Positions 1-9,819 of a stretch of DNA of 64,000 nt are shown piece after piece. Both the position numbers and the translations under genes were made by a program. The DNA is from Nocardia arthritidis NBRC 100137 (lineage in GTDB: Bacteria > Actinomycetota > Actinomycetes > Mycobacteriales > Mycobacteriaceae): NCBI RefSeq assembly GCF_001612765.1, contig NZ_BDBB01000013.1, forward strand, positions 124,001 through 188,000, read 5' to 3'. Numbering within the stretch: position 1 is the first letter of the stretch; each line of letters starts with the position of its first letter. A model generated the notes under the pieces. It was not told the DNA's origin, searched no databases, and was given only the letters and a program-made list of their open reading frames with translations.

Positions 1-1
1 G

Positions 2-3000
2 GTCAGCCTCCTTCCGGCCATCCGCAGGGCGGGCATCGACCTGCGACCGCTGTGGGGGGTCGACGCTCGCCTCAAGCAGTTCGGCGGCATGGGCGCGGCG
101 ATCATCCTGTACGTGCTGATCAGCCAGGCGGGCTTCGTCTTCGCCACGCGGATCTCGTCGCATGCCGACGCGGCGGGCCCGGCCATCTACAACAACGCGT
201 GGCTGCTGCTGCAATTGCCGTACGGCGTCCTCGGTGTCACGGTGCTCACCGCGATCATGCCGCGGCTGAGCCGCAACGCCGCCGCCGACGACACGCCCGC
301 GGTGGTCGACGATCTCTCCGCCGCCACCCGGTTGACCATGATCGCGCTGGTGCCCGTGGTCACCTTCCTCACGCTGGCCGGTCCCCAGGTCGGGCAAGCG
401 CTCTACGGGTACGGCAACTTCGGATCCGACGCCGAACGTCTCGGCCTCGCGGTCAGCTGGTCGGCGTTCGCGCTGATCCCGTACTCGCTGGTGCTGATCC
501 ACTTGCGAGTGTTCTACGCCAGGGAGCAGGCGTGGATTCCGACCTGGATCATCCTCGGCATCACCGCCGCCAAGATCGTCTTCTCCGCGCTGGCGCCGGT
601 GATCACCGACGCCGAGCACGTGGTGATCGCGCTCGGCGTCGCGAACGGCCTCGGGTTCACGGTCGGCGCCGTGGTGGGTGGTTGGCTGCTGCACCGTAGC
701 CTCGGTGATCTCCGGATGGCCAATGTCGGCCGCACAGTGACCCGTGTCGTGCTTGCGTCACTCGCGGGTGGCGCGGTGATGTGGATCGTGGATCGGGTAC
801 TCGGCCTGGATCGACTGACCGCGTCCTTCCACGGCCCGGGTTCGCTGATCCGGGTGGCGATCACGGCGGTCGTCATGTTCGCGGTGGCCTTCGGTCTGAT
901 GCGACTCGCCGGAATCCCGGAGATCGTGGCCATCACCGTGGCCATCTCCCGGCGGCTCGGCTGGACCCCGCCCGCACCGGATCTCGACCTGGAGAGCCCG
1001 GTCGAAGATCCTTATGTCACGCAGGTGCTCCGCAGGCCCGATCCCTACTTGGCGTACCCGCGGTTCGATCCGTACATGGACGCCCAGACCATGGTGCTGC
1101 CGGTAATCAGACCCGATGCCGTTGACCGCACCGGCATGGGGGAGTTCCCGTACCCTGTTCGGCAGAGAAGCACAAGTGGCGAATTCGCCGGAACCTCGAC
1201 ATATCAGGGCGAAGGAGGACCGAGGGTGAGCGACGACGCGGTGGGCGGCGTCCCGGCCGCCGATTCTTCTGCGACCACGCCCGGCGGACTGTCCACCGAT
1301 GTACCGCCGACCGCGGGGGAGCCGTTGGATCCCGCGTACGCGAACAAGGAGCCGGGCACGGCTCCGCCGGAGCAGGACGCGGCGAGACCGCAGGAGAATC
1401 AGCTGCCGCCAAGGGATCCGATGTACGACACCGGGATGATCCCGGTCGGCTCGCCGGAGATGCCGCCGATGGGCGGCGAGAACTTGGGTGCACGGCGGAT
1501 TCCGCGCGGCCCCAAGCTCATTCCGGGCGCGTCGGTGGCCGGCGGGCGTTACCGTCTGCTGGCGGGCCATGGCGGCGCCCGCGGACTGAAGTTCTGGCAG
1601 GCGCTGGATATCAAGCTCGATCGCGAGGTCGCGCTGACCTTCGTCGACGCCGACCAGAAGGCCACGGAGAACTCCGGGCAGGACGGCCCCCAAGCGATCC
1701 TGTCCCGGACGCTGCGCCTCGGCCGGATCAACTCGCCGGGCCTCGCCCGCGTTCTGGACGTCGTGCGCGGCAGCTCCGGCGGCATCGTGGTGGCGGAGTG
1801 GACGCCGGGTCGCTCGCTGCGCGAGATGGCCGAGACGGTGCCGTCGCCGATCGGCGCGGCGCGGGCCATCCGCGCCCTCGCCTCGGCGGCCGAGTTGGCT
1901 CACCGCGGCGGTGGCTCGCTGTCCATCGATCATCCCGACCGGGTGCGCATCAGCGCCTCGGGTGATGCGGTGCTCGCCTTCCCCGGCACCCTCTCCGACT
2001 CCGACGCCCAGTCCGACGTACGCGGTCTCGGCGCGATGCTGTACGCGCTGATCACCGCCCGCTGGCCGATCCGCTCGGGTGGTGTCAGCGGATCCGCGGC
2101 GACCGTCGGCGGGCTCCGTTTCGCCGACTTCGGCCCGGACGGCACTCCGGTGGAGCCGCGCCAGATCCGCCCCGAGGTGCCGTTCGAGATCTCCGCGGTC
2201 GCCGTGCGCTCGCTGGAGTCGAACAAGGGCGTGCGGACAGCGGCGACGGTCCAGCATGTGCTGGAACAGGCGTCGGTGGTCGATCAGAAGACCGATTTCA
2301 TTCCGGTGCTGCGGCTCGGCCAGCGCGCGCCCGCGAACATGGACGACTCGCTCGCCGATCCGGAGCTGCTCGCGGCCGAACGCGAGCGCTCGCAGCGGAT
2401 GATGTGGATCATGGTCGGCCTCGGCATTCTCGCCGCGCTGGTGGTCGGCGTCGTCATCTGGTGGATGGTCAGCTTCTTCGCGCCGAGCGCTTCGGACGCG
2501 CCGCTGAACGAACAGCGCAATATCGGCCTCACCACGAACAACCAGCCCGTTCCGACGCCGGCTGCCGCGGGCCCGAATCTCACGTCGACCGGTGTGCCGG
2601 TTCCGGTGACCGGGGTGTCGGTGTTCTCGCCGGAGGGCACCGCCGACGGCGTGGCCAACGTCCAGGCGGTGCTGGACAACGATCCGGGCACGCAGTGGCG
2701 CACCGATCAGTACTTCCAGCAGTTCCCGGCGCTCAAGAAGGGGGTCGGGCTGCTGGCCACGCTGCCCGCCCCCGCCAAGCTCACGAATGTCTCGATCAAC
2801 TCGCCCAGCGCGGGCACGTCGGTGGAGATCCGCACCTCGCCCACCGGCTCGCCGACGTTGGATCAGACTCAGCTGATCGGTTCCGCCCGCTTGGACAACG
2901 GGGTCACCGACATCCCGGTGCGCGCCGACCAGGCCGCCCGCTACGTTCTCGTCTGGATCACCGGACTGGGGAATTCCGGAGGACAGTTCCAGACGGCTAT

Positions 3001-3031
3001 CGCCGACATCCGTTTCGACGCCGCGTCGTAA
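2..3031 (+). CDS. murJ: Lipid II flippase MurJ fused to pseudokinase (5' end outside window)
   Basis: The reading frame is open from base 2, so the N-terminus is missing; 1009 residues are visible. The first ~310 are hydrophobic MurJ/MviN helices, which flip lipid II across the membrane. A proline-rich linker follows, then a kinase-like domain (about nt 1500-2300) in which the VAxK lysine is replaced (EVALTF) and no HRD or DFG motif is visible, so it is a pseudokinase. One membrane helix (nt ~2400-2470) leads to an extracytoplasmic beta-sandwich-like C-terminus. This matches M. tuberculosis Rv3910, whose pseudokinase is known to be phosphorylated by PknB and to recruit FhaA. Upstream of sigM, as in mycobacteria. 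Confidence 0.95.
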   Translation, partial: VSLLPAIRRAGIDLRPLWGVDARLKQFGGMGAAIILYVLISQAGFVFATRISSHADAAGPAIYNNAWLLLQLPYGVLGVTVLTAIMPRLSRNAAADDTPAVVDDLSAATRLTMIALVPVVTFLTLAGPQVGQALYGYGNFGSDAERLGLAVSWSAFALIPYSLVLIHLRVFYAREQAWIPTWIILGITAAKIVFSALAPVITDAEHVVIALGVANGLGFTVGAVVGGWLLHRSLGDLRMANVGRTVTRVVLASLAGGAVMWIVDRVLGLDRLTASFHGPGSLIRVAITAVVMFAVAFGLMRLAGIPEIVAITVAISRRLGWTPPAPDLDLESPVEDPYVTQVLRRPDPYLAYPRFDPYMDAQTMVLPVIRPDAVDRTGMGEFPYPVRQRSTSGEFAGTSTYQGEGGPRVSDDAVGGVPAADSSATTPGGLSTDVPPTAGEPLDPAYANKEPGTAPPEQDAARPQENQLPPRDPMYDTGMIPVGSPEMPPMGGENLGARRIPRGPKLIPGASVAGGRYRLLAGHGGARGLKFWQALDIKLDREVALTFVDADQKATENSGQDGPQAILSRTLRLGRINSPGLARVLDVVRGSSGGIVVAEWTPGRSLREMAETVPSPIGAARAIRALASAAELAHRGGGSLSIDHPDRVRISASGDAVLAFPGTLSDSDAQSDVRGLGAMLYALITARWPIRSGGVSGSAATVGGLRFADFGPDGTPVEPRQIRPEVPFEISAVAVRSLESNKGVRTAATVQHVLEQASVVDQKTDFIPVLRLGQRAPANMDDSLADPELLAAERERSQRMMWIMVGLGILAALVVGVVIWWMVSFFAPSASDAPLNEQRNIGLTTNNQPVPTPAAAGPNLTSTGVPVPVTGVSVFSPEGTADGVANVQAVLDNDPGTQWRTDQYFQQFPALKKGVGLLATLPAPAKLTNVSINSPSAGTSVEIRTSPTGSPTLDQTQLIGSARLDNGVTDIPVRADQAARYVLVWITGLGNSGGQFQTAIADIRFDAAS

Positions 3032-3251
3032 CTCGGCTCCGCTTCCGCCGCACATTCCTTCGTGCGGGCCACTCGTGGCGCGATGTCGATCGTCGCGTAT
3101 TCCGCCGTACTCCGGCCGCTCATTCGGTTGCTGCCAAAACGTTACGGACGATATGATCTTGGAGCGCTCTCGGCAGGGGAGTTCCCGGGTACTGGCGTTT
3201 CGGTCCTGGATGCTGCGAGATCTCGGTGATGGTCAAACTATGCCCGTTGCC

Positions 3252-3285
3252 GCCGTGAGGGCCGTCAGGGCCGTCAGGGCCGTCC
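3252..3285. repeat. Short 9-bp tandem repeat upstream of sigM
   Basis: Nine-base units GCCGTSAGG are repeated three times with a partial fourth, ending 6 bases before the TTG codon of sigM. The rest of the 260-bp murJ-sigM gap shows no gene. The repeat lies in the expected sigM leader or promoter region, but no ECF promoter was recognised with confidence. Confidence 0.7.
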
Positions 3286-3291
3286 AAGGGG

Positions 3292-3930
3292 TTGGCATTG
3301 TCGTCCGAAGTGAACGAGGAGCTGGGCAGGGGGGCGTCGCGGCCGGTGATGTGTCACGAGCGTTCCCTCGTGCTCGGTGAGTGCACCGATGTGGAGTTGT
3401 TGCGGGCGCATGTGAGTGGTCAGCGGTATGCGTTCGCCGAGTTGCTGCGCAGGCATAACGATCATCTGTGGCAGACGGCGTTGCGTACGTCGTATACGCG
3501 GGAGGATGCTGCTGATTCGTTGCAGGATGCGTTGTTGTCGGCGCATCGCACGGCGGGGGCGTTTCGTGCGGAGGCCCAGGTGCGTAGTTGGTTGCACGCG
3601 ATCGTGGTGAACGCGTGCCTGGATCGGATTCGTCGTAACAAGACCAGGGGCGCGGTGTCGTTGTCGCCGGAGTCGATGCCCGAGCCGAGGGATGAGCGCG
3701 ACGAGATGGCGGCGGTGGAGATGTCGATGGTCGTCGATCGCGCGTTGTTCTCGTTGCCGCCGGAACAGCGGACGGCGTTGGTCGCGGTGGATGTGGAGGG
3801 GTATAGCGTGGCCGAGGCGGCCGCGTTGCTGGGTGTGCCGGAGGGGACGATCAAAAGCAGGTGCGCCCGCGGGCGGCAGCGGTTGAAAGAGCGATTGGAT
3901 TATCTGCGTGATCCGGGGAACCGGAGGTAG
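3292..3930 (+). CDS. sigM: ECF RNA polymerase sigma factor SigM
   Basis: A 212-residue ECF sigma factor. Region 2 is seen in DVELLRAHVSGQRYAFAELL and DALLSAHRTAG, region 4 in LPPEQRTALVAVDVEGYSV and EGTIKSRCARGR. It directs core polymerase to stress or late-phase promoters and is expected to be held by the membrane anti-sigma factor encoded next. The position between murJ and trxB equals Rv3911 of M. tuberculosis. The start is uncertain: TTG at 3292, GTG at 3310 and ATG at 3349 are all possible, and homologs begin shortly before the DVELL motif. Confidence 0.93.
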   Translation: MALSSEVNEELGRGASRPVMCHERSLVLGECTDVELLRAHVSGQRYAFAELLRRHNDHLWQTALRTSYTREDAADSLQDALLSAHRTAGAFRAEAQVRSWLHAIVVNACLDRIRRNKTRGAVSLSPESMPEPRDERDEMAAVEMSMVVDRALFSLPPEQRTALVAVDVEGYSVAEAAALLGVPEGTIKSRCARGRQRLKERLDYLRDPGNRR

Positions 3931-4005
3931 TTGGGATGCGTCATTAATAGTGACGAACCACTGAACGATTCAGAGGCAGGTCCCGTCGGCGAGGGGATCC
4001 CCGCG

Positions 4006-4821
4006 ATGTCAGATGCGAACAACGGAGGTGCGATGGCTACCCGGTCCGTGCCGCAGCCCCCGTTCACGCCCGAATTGCTGGCCGACCTGCATGCCGACAA
4101 TGTGACATCGGCGCAGCGCGAGCAGCTGTGGCCGGGGGTCTCGCGCGACCCGGAGGCAGTGCGGTACCTGGACGCGTTGGATGAGGTCACCACCGAGTTG
4201 CGTGCTCTCGGCCGGGATGAGCACATCATCCATTCGATGCCGGAGGACGTGGCAGCACGGCTCGCTCTGTTCGTCGACGAACTGGAACCACCCGAGGATG
4301 CTCAGGCAGAGAACGCCACGGTCTACCAGCTTCCCCCCGCGCGGGCGCGCGAATCCGCTGCGGGAGCGGAGGTTTCCGGATCGGCGCCGGTGGGTCTCGA
4401 TGAGCGTCGGCGCGGCAGATCGCGCTGGCTCGCGGCCGCGGCCGCGGCGATCGTCACGGTGGCGGGCGCCGGTGCCTGGTTCTCGACGTCCTTCGACGGC
4501 GATGACCCCGCGCCCACGGCGCAACCGACCCCCGGCAACGACGACTGGGGTCACGATCTCACCGCCACCGTGGCCCTCAGCGCGCTCGGCAAGCACAGCG
4601 TCACCGGATCGCTGGCCGGCCCGGAGGCGCTCGAACGTTGCGTCCGGGCCAACGGTCTCGACCGCACGGTGCTCGGGTCGACCGACATCAGATTCCAGGG
4701 CGGCAACGCGGTGCTGATCCTGCTCAACGGCCCGCAACCGCCCAAGATCACCGCGCTGGTAGTCGGGACCGGCTGCGGTACCGGCGATCCGCAGCGCAAG
4801 GCACTGCAGGACATCGGCTGA
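4006..4821 (+). CDS. rsmA: Membrane anti-sigma-M factor
   Basis: A 271-residue protein: an acidic cytoplasmic N-terminal part with FTPELLADLHAD, one transmembrane helix (WLAAAAAAIVTVAGAGAWF) and an extracytoplasmic C-terminal domain with two cysteines. This is the layout of Rv3912, which binds SigM. The ATG at 4006 has GAGGGG nine bases upstream; ATG 4033 with GGAGG four bases upstream is the alternative, and the frame is open from the end of sigM (TTG 3931). Co-transcription with sigM is inferred from the short gap. Sequence conservation of the family is low, so the call relies largely on position and topology. Confidence 0.85.
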   Translation: MSDANNGGAMATRSVPQPPFTPELLADLHADNVTSAQREQLWPGVSRDPEAVRYLDALDEVTTELRALGRDEHIIHSMPEDVAARLALFVDELEPPEDAQAENATVYQLPPARARESAAGAEVSGSAPVGLDERRRGRSRWLAAAAAAIVTVAGAGAWFSTSFDGDDPAPTAQPTPGNDDWGHDLTATVALSALGKHSVTGSLAGPEALERCVRANGLDRTVLGSTDIRFQGGNAVLILLNGPQPPKITALVVGTGCGTGDPQRKALQDIG

Positions 4822-4865
4822 CCTTGCGATCTGCGCCACGCACACGGGTGTGACCCGGACAAGCC

Positions 4866-4892
4866 GGGAACAACAGCCATTACCCTGTTGTT
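4866..4892 (+). promoter_or_regulatory. Candidate SigR/SigH-type promoter of trxBA
   Basis: GGAAC (4867-4871), an 18-base spacer and GTT (4890-4892) fit the actinobacterial SigR/SigH consensus GGAAT-N18-GTT, about 40 bases before the trxB ATG. Disulfide-stress control of trxBA by this sigma family is established in Streptomyces and Mycobacterium; its use here is inferred. Confidence 0.5.
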
Positions 4893-4930
4893 GACCGACA
4901 CGTCCGATCGAATCTTCCCGGAAGGGCCCC

Positions 4931-5947
4931 ATGAGCGAGCGTAGCGAGCAAAGAAACGACACCGGCACGCCAGTTCGCGACCTGATCATCATCGGCTCCG
5001 GACCCGCCGGTTACACGGCTGCCGTCTACGCGGGCCGTGCCGAGCTCCAGCCGCTGCAGTTCGAGGGGACCCAGTTCGGCGGTGCGCTGATGACCACCAC
5101 CGAAGTCGAGAACTTCCCCGGCTTCCGCGGCGGCATCATGGGCCCTGATCTCATGGAGGAGATGCGCGAGCAGGCCAAACGGTTCGGCGCGGAGATCCGC
5201 ACCGAGGACGTGGATGCCGTCGACTTGACCCGCCCGATCAAGAAGGTCGTCGTCGGCGGGGAGACCTTCGAGGCCTACGCCGTCATCCTCGCCATGGGCT
5301 CGGCCGCACGCTACCTGAACGTTCCGGGGGAGCAGCGTTTGCTCGGCCGCGGTGTCAGCGCCTGCGCCACCTGCGACGGTTTCTTCTTCAAGGGCCAGGA
5401 CATCGTGGTGGTCGGCGGCGGCGACTCCGCGATGGAAGAGGCGACGTTCCTGACCAAGTTCGCCGCCAGCGTCACCATCGTGCACCGCCGCGAGGAGTTC
5501 CGCGCCTCCCGCATCATGCTGGAGCGGGCGAAGGCGAACGAGAAGATCAAGTTCGCGCTCAACGCCGAAGTGGTCGAGGTGCACGGTGAGACCAGTGTCA
5601 CCCATCTGACTCTGCGTGACACCCGGACCGGCGAGACCTCCGAACTGGCCGCCACCGGCCTGTTCGTCGCGATCGGTCACGACCCGCGCAGCGAACTCGT
5701 CAAGGGCCAGGTCGCCTTGGACAACGAGGGATATGTACTGGTGCAGCACCCGACCACCGCCACCGAGATTCCCGGCGTCTTCGCCGCGGGCGATCTCGTC
5801 GACCACACCTACCGCCAGGCGATCACCGCCGCGGGCACGGGCTGCCGAGCGGCCATCGACGCCGAGCGCTGGTTGGCCGACCAGGGCGACATCACCTCGA
5901 ACACCCTCGCCCACGCGGGTGAGTCGGTAACCGTCCCCGCCAACTGA
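4931..5947 (+). CDS. trxB: Thioredoxin-disulfide reductase
   Basis: A 338-residue FAD/NADPH flavoprotein that reduces thioredoxin in the cytoplasm. Visible are the FAD motif [10 protein letters not shown] (residues 22-31), the redox-active C145-A-T-C148 and the NADPH motif [11 protein letters not shown]. The length is normal for the low-molecular-weight family. The ATG has AAGGGCC upstream, and the extra N-terminal dozen residues are polar. trxA follows after 54 bases, so the two very probably form one oxidative-stress operon. Confidence 0.98.
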   Translation: MSERSEQRNDTGTPVRDLIIIGSGPAGYTAAVYAGRAELQPLQFEGTQFGGALMTTTEVENFPGFRGGIMGPDLMEEMREQAKRFGAEIRTEDVDAVDLTRPIKKVVVGGETFEAYAVILAMGSAARYLNVPGEQRLLGRGVSACATCDGFFFKGQDIVVVGGGDSAMEEATFLTKFAASVTIVHRREEFRASRIMLERAKANEKIKFALNAEVVEVHGETSVTHLTLRDTRTGETSELAATGLFVAIGHDPRSELVKGQVALDNEGYVLVQHPTTATEIPGVFAAGDLVDHTYRQAITAAGTGCRAAIDAERWLADQGDITSNTLAHAGESVTVPAN

Positions 5948-6001
5948 ACTCGCGCGAACGAGCAACACCTTTCATCTCGCTGTATCGCAAGGAGAACACT
6001 C

Positions 6002-6334
6002 ATGTCCAAGTCCGCCAACACGGTCACCGTCACCGACGCGTCCTTCGCCGACGAGGTGCTGCTGAGTGAGAAGCCCGTCCTCGTCGATTTCTGGGCGGAC
6101 TGGTGCGGACCGTGCAAAATGGTCGCGCCCGTCCTGGAGGAGATCGCGGCCGCGTACGCGGACAAGCTGACCGTCGCGAAGGTGGACGTGGACGCCAACC
6201 CGAGCACTGCCCGCGATTATCAGATCCTCTCGCTGCCCACTATGATGCTGTTCCGCGGCGGTAAGCCGGTCAAGCAGATCGTCGGGGCGAAGGGCAAAGC
6301 GGCTCTTCTGCGCGAACTCGAAGACGTCATCTGA
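6002..6334 (+). CDS. trxA: Thioredoxin
   Basis: A 110-residue thioredoxin with the active site W34-C35-G-P-C38-K and the conserved cis-proline segment SLPTMMLFRGG. It reduces protein disulfides using electrons from TrxB. AAGGAG lies a few bases before the ATG. It is paired with trxB and followed by cwlM, as in mycobacteria. Confidence 0.98.
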   Translation: MSKSANTVTVTDASFADEVLLSEKPVLVDFWADWCGPCKMVAPVLEEIAAAYADKLTVAKVDVDANPSTARDYQILSLPTMMLFRGGKPVKQIVGAKGKAALLRELEDVI

Positions 6335-6494
6335 CGGCGCGATCCGACGACGCGCCGTACGATGCCTGGACCCGGGGATTGTCGAAACCCGGTCCGGGTC
6401 TGAGACAATCGACCGACGTTCCGGTCGTGCGAAGGTGTATCCCATCGCATGAGTGGGTACCCGCGGGTTTGACGGAAGGAAAGGGCTCTCACGC

Positions 6495-7688
6495 ATGCAC
6501 CGACTTCGTCACGGCGATTCCGGTCCAGCCGTAGCAGAGGTTCGGAGCACCCTGGCAAGCCTCGGGTTCCTACACGCGCATGTCGCTACCGATCGCGCGG
6601 ACACACGCGAGTATTGGAAGGACACCGAAGTCTCCTTCGACCACCACCTCGACTCCGCGGTTCGCGCATTCCAGCAGCATCGCGGCTTGCTCGTCGATGG
6701 CGTGGTCGGCCCGGCCACCTACCGGGCACTGAAGGAAGCGTCCTACCGGCTCGGTGCGCGCACGCTGATCTACCAGTTGTCCGCGCCGCTGTACGGCGAC
6801 GACGTGGCCACGCTTCAGCGCAGGCTGCAGGACCTCGGGTTCTATGTGCACCGCGTCGACGGCTACTTCGGTCCGCACACCCATGACGCGCTGACCGCCT
6901 TCCAGCGGGAGATCGGGCTGTCCGCGGATGGCATCTGCGGTCCCGACACCCTGCGCTCGCTGGATCTGCTCGGCGCCAGGGTGACCGGAGGCAATCCGCA
7001 CCGGATCGCCGAGGAAGAGGTCGTGCACCGGGCGGGGCCTCAGCTGACCGGCAAGCGGATCGTCATCGATCCGGGTCTCGGCGGTCCGGACAAGGGTTGC
7101 GCCGTGCCCTCCGAGTATGGCGAGGTCTACGAGTCGGAAATCCTGTGGGACCTGGCCAGCCGTCTGGAAGGGCGGATGGCGGCCACGGGCATGGAGACCT
7201 TCCTGTCGCGTCCGTGGGGCGCCAACCCCACCGACGTCGAACGCGCGGACACGTCCAACGCCTTCGACGCCGACCTGATGATCTCGCTGCGCTGCGCCAC
7301 CAACCCGAGCCCGCTGGCCAACGGTGTGGCCGGATTCTACTTCGGCAACTCGCACGGCTCGGTGTCCATGATCGGGCAGGTGCTGGCCGGCTTCATCCAG
7401 CGGGAGGTCGTCGCCCGAACCTCCTTGCAGGACTGTCGAACCCATGCGCGAACCTGGGATCTGTTGCGTCTCACCAAGATGCCCACCGTGCAGGTCGATA
7501 TCGGTTATCTGACCAACGAATACGATGCCTCGGTGCTCACCAACCCGCGCATGCGCGACGTGATCGCCGAAGCCATCTTGATCTCGGTGAAGCGGCTGTA
7601 CCTGCTCGGGCAGGACGACCAGCCGACCGGTACCTACACGTTCGCGGAGCTGCTGGCCGAAGAATTGGCCGCCGCGGACCGTATGTAG
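6495..7688 (+). CDS. cwlM: CwlM, amidase-like regulator of peptidoglycan precursor synthesis
   Basis: A 397-residue protein with two peptidoglycan-binding-type repeats (residues ~5-75 and ~95-165, each ending in DG..GP.T...L) and an Amidase_3 fold. The zinc site is degenerate: the usual DPGHGG is DPGLGG and the usual SLHxN is SLRCATN, so hydrolysis is unlikely. In M. tuberculosis CwlM is a PknB substrate that activates MurA and binds MurJ; the phosphorylated C-terminal PTGTxTFAEL segment is kept here (T378, T380, T382). The start at ATG 6495 matches homolog N-termini (MHRLRHGD). Confidence 0.95.
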   Translation: MHRLRHGDSGPAVAEVRSTLASLGFLHAHVATDRADTREYWKDTEVSFDHHLDSAVRAFQQHRGLLVDGVVGPATYRALKEASYRLGARTLIYQLSAPLYGDDVATLQRRLQDLGFYVHRVDGYFGPHTHDALTAFQREIGLSADGICGPDTLRSLDLLGARVTGGNPHRIAEEEVVHRAGPQLTGKRIVIDPGLGGPDKGCAVPSEYGEVYESEILWDLASRLEGRMAATGMETFLSRPWGANPTDVERADTSNAFDADLMISLRCATNPSPLANGVAGFYFGNSHGSVSMIGQVLAGFIQREVVARTSLQDCRTHARTWDLLRLTKMPTVQVDIGYLTNEYDASVLTNPRMRDVIAEAILISVKRLYLLGQDDQPTGTYTFAELLAEELAAADRM

Positions 7689-7705
7689 TCTCGGCTTCCT
7701 CGCAA

Positions 7706-7746
7706 CGAAACGCCCCCTGCCTTCTGACTCGGCAGGGGGCGTTTCG
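7706..7746. terminator. Bidirectional terminator between cwlM and the GNAT gene
   Basis: A perfect 16-bp inverted repeat (7706-7721 and 7731-7746, 9-base loop) sits between two convergent genes. There is no clear T-tract, as is common in actinobacteria. Confidence 0.85.
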
Positions 7747-7755
7747 GCGTCTGCG

Positions 7756-8526
7756 TCAGCGCGCCCCGATACGGGTCGGCGCGGTCATCGATGCCGCCGC
7801 GAGCAGCTGATCCAGCGCCCGTTCGACGTCTTCCTTCCAGCCGTGGTCCGAGTCGAGTTCCAACCGCAAGCGGGGGAATCGGTGATGCTGGGCCACGACC
7901 TCGAAGCCGACATCCTCCAGGAAGTCGGCGTCGATCATGCAGCTCTCGGGCGAGCACTCGGTCGTCGCCCCCGCCGCACCCGCCCCCTTGATCGGTGCGA
8001 CGATCCGCTCGAGCAATGTCATCGAGCCGGATCGCTCCGCGAGCGCCTGCGTCGCCGGGTCGGTACGGATGCCGAACGCTTCCAGAGCGCGCACGCCACG
8101 ACGCACCAGATCGGCTACCACAGCCTGGACCAGGCGATGGGCTACATCGGCACCCTGATACGGGAATTCAGCCCGCAGCGTGGTCAGCAGGACCGCGTCC
8201 GGGCTCACGGGGGAGGTGGGGAAGAGCGCGGCCCGTGGTACCACCCTCGGCGGTGCGTAGAAGGCACAGCCGGCGACGCTGCCGTCGACGTTCGCCACCT
8301 GTCCGCACGAACCCCACTCCAGCATGACTGTGGACAGCCAAGCTTCCTTCTCGAACACCGGATCGCTGAAATTGCGTGAGTCCTCCGCCACCGCGGGGTC
8401 CATTTCCCAGAAGACACAGCGCCGCGCATGCGCGGGAAGCTTTTCCAGTCCGCCGAGGGTTAGTGCTGTGACGCTGGTCGACACTGCTCTGCTCAGCCTC
8501 CAGCTGTCCGATTCATCCACGCTCAC
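7756..8526 (-). CDS. GNAT-family acetyltransferase-like protein (Rv3916c type)
   Basis: A 256-residue protein at the position of Rv3916c between cwlM and parB. The central part (TTLRAEFPYQGADVAHRLVQ) resembles the GNAT acetyl-CoA loop and following helix, and cysteines are spread through the chain (CVFWEMD, GSCGQV, SPESCM). The N-terminus has a small-residue stretch typical of this orthologous group. The substrate is unknown. It is read with the parAB operon direction but separated from parB by about 210 bases, where no gene is seen. Function rests on fold resemblance and synteny. Confidence 0.85.
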   Translation of the reverse strand: MSVDESDSWRLSRAVSTSVTALTLGGLEKLPAHARRCVFWEMDPAVAEDSRNFSDPVFEKEAWLSTVMLEWGSCGQVANVDGSVAGCAFYAPPRVVPRAALFPTSPVSPDAVLLTTLRAEFPYQGADVAHRLVQAVVADLVRRGVRALEAFGIRTDPATQALAERSGSMTLLERIVAPIKGAGAAGATTECSPESCMIDADFLEDVGFEVVAQHHRFPRLRLELDSDHGWKEDVERALDQLLAAASMTAPTRIGAR

Positions 8527-8735
8527 GTCGCATCAAAGTTTGCTCGCCAGCAAGAATAAGCGATCAAAGGGAACCCGCCTCATTCCATGTCGCTGTGCTG
8601 TTGGTCAATAGAACTTGTGTTGCTTCGCCGGGAGCGACGCGCGCTCCACGACCGCGCGAAACCCCGCCGTCACAGTGACGTTTCAGTCGGGGACTCGCAC
8701 CTGTCGAAACCACAAGTTTAATTTCGTCACTTCTG

Positions 8736-9749
8736 TCACACCTGGGGCGCGCTCTGCTCCATCAGGGCGACGATCCTTTCGAGGTCTTCGACCGACCCGA
8801 ATTCGACGACGATCTTGCCTTTGCGCTTGCCCATACTCACGAGGACCCGGGTGTCGAAGGAGCCGGACAGCCGATCGGCCACGGCCTGTAGGCCTGGCAT
8901 CTCGATTGGCTTGCGACGGACGACGGGAGAGGGCGCGGCCGCGTCCTGCTCTCGGTTCGCCAGCATGACAGCTTCCTCGGTGGCCCGGACCGAGAGTCCC
9001 TCGGCGACGATTCGGGCGGCGAGCACCTCTTGAGCGTCCGCACCCGCTTCGAGACCGAGCAGTGCTCGCGCGTGCCCGGCGGACAGTACGCCCGCCGCGA
9101 CCCGGCGCTGCACCGGGATCGGCAACTTCAGTAGACGGATCATATTCGTCACAACCGGTCGAGAGCGGCCGATTCGCGTGGCCAATTCCTCGTGGGTGAC
9201 GTCGAATTCCTCCAACAGCTGCTGGTAGGCCGCCGCCTCTTCGAGTGGGTTCAGCTGCACTCGGTGGATGTTCTCCAGCAGGGCGTCGCGCAGCATCGAC
9301 TCGTCCGCGGTCTCCCGGACGATCGCGGGAATGGCGGCCAGACCCGCTTCCTGGCACGCTCGCCAGCGCCGCTCGCCCATGACCAGCTGATAGCGGTCCA
9401 CGCCCGGCTCCGTCCGGCGCACCACGATCGGCTGCATCAGACCGAATTCGCGGATCGAATGCACCAGCTCGGCCAGGGCGTCTTCTTCGAAAACCGTGCG
9501 CGGCTGCTTCGGATTCGGCTCGATCTGGTCCGGCGGGATCTCCCGGTAGACGGCTCCGCCTGCCTCGAGTTCGGCGTTGTCGTCAGGATCCGGTACCCGA
9601 TGCAGATAGGTGGAGGGGGGCTGCGGCCCGACCGGATCCAGACCGATGACACTCGCAGCGGCGCTGCTGAGGCCCGGAGAGGCCGTCGGTGTCGTCGGAA
9701 TCAGCGCGGCGAGACCGCGCCCGAGCCCACCCTTCTTCGCCTGACTCAT
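8736..9749 (-). CDS. parB: Chromosome partitioning protein ParB
   Basis: A 337-residue ParB that binds parS and spreads as a CTP-dependent clamp. Visible are the N-terminal [14 protein letters not shown] motif that contacts ParA, the nuclease-like domain with [15 protein letters not shown], the CTP-binding box GERRWRAC, the helix-turn-helix ([20 protein letters not shown]) and the C-terminal dimerisation part ([10 protein letters not shown]). The start MSQAKKGG at 9749 is chosen over upstream codons because of homolog N-termini. The gene lies 70 bases downstream of parA; its parS targets cluster between 10.8 and 14.3 kb. Confidence 0.97.
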   Translation of the reverse strand: MSQAKKGGLGRGLAALIPTTPTASPGLSSAAASVIGLDPVGPQPPSTYLHRVPDPDDNAELEAGGAVYREIPPDQIEPNPKQPRTVFEEDALAELVHSIREFGLMQPIVVRRTEPGVDRYQLVMGERRWRACQEAGLAAIPAIVRETADESMLRDALLENIHRVQLNPLEEAAAYQQLLEEFDVTHEELATRIGRSRPVVTNMIRLLKLPIPVQRRVAAGVLSAGHARALLGLEAGADAQEVLAARIVAEGLSVRATEEAVMLANREQDAAAPSPVVRRKPIEMPGLQAVADRLSGSFDTRVLVSMGKRKGKIVVEFGSVEDLERIVALMEQSAPQV

Positions 9750-9819
9750 CGGTCTACCGACCCCTTCCTCATTCCGCCACCAAACCGAACTGTGCCGAGT
9801 GTCGACCCGGCCCGCCGAG

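Noticed and set aside
758..3055. 765-codon open frame opposite murJ
   Set aside because: It is antisense to a clear MurJ-pseudokinase gene and its product is an Arg/Gly/His-rich low-complexity string, a typical GC-rich shadow.
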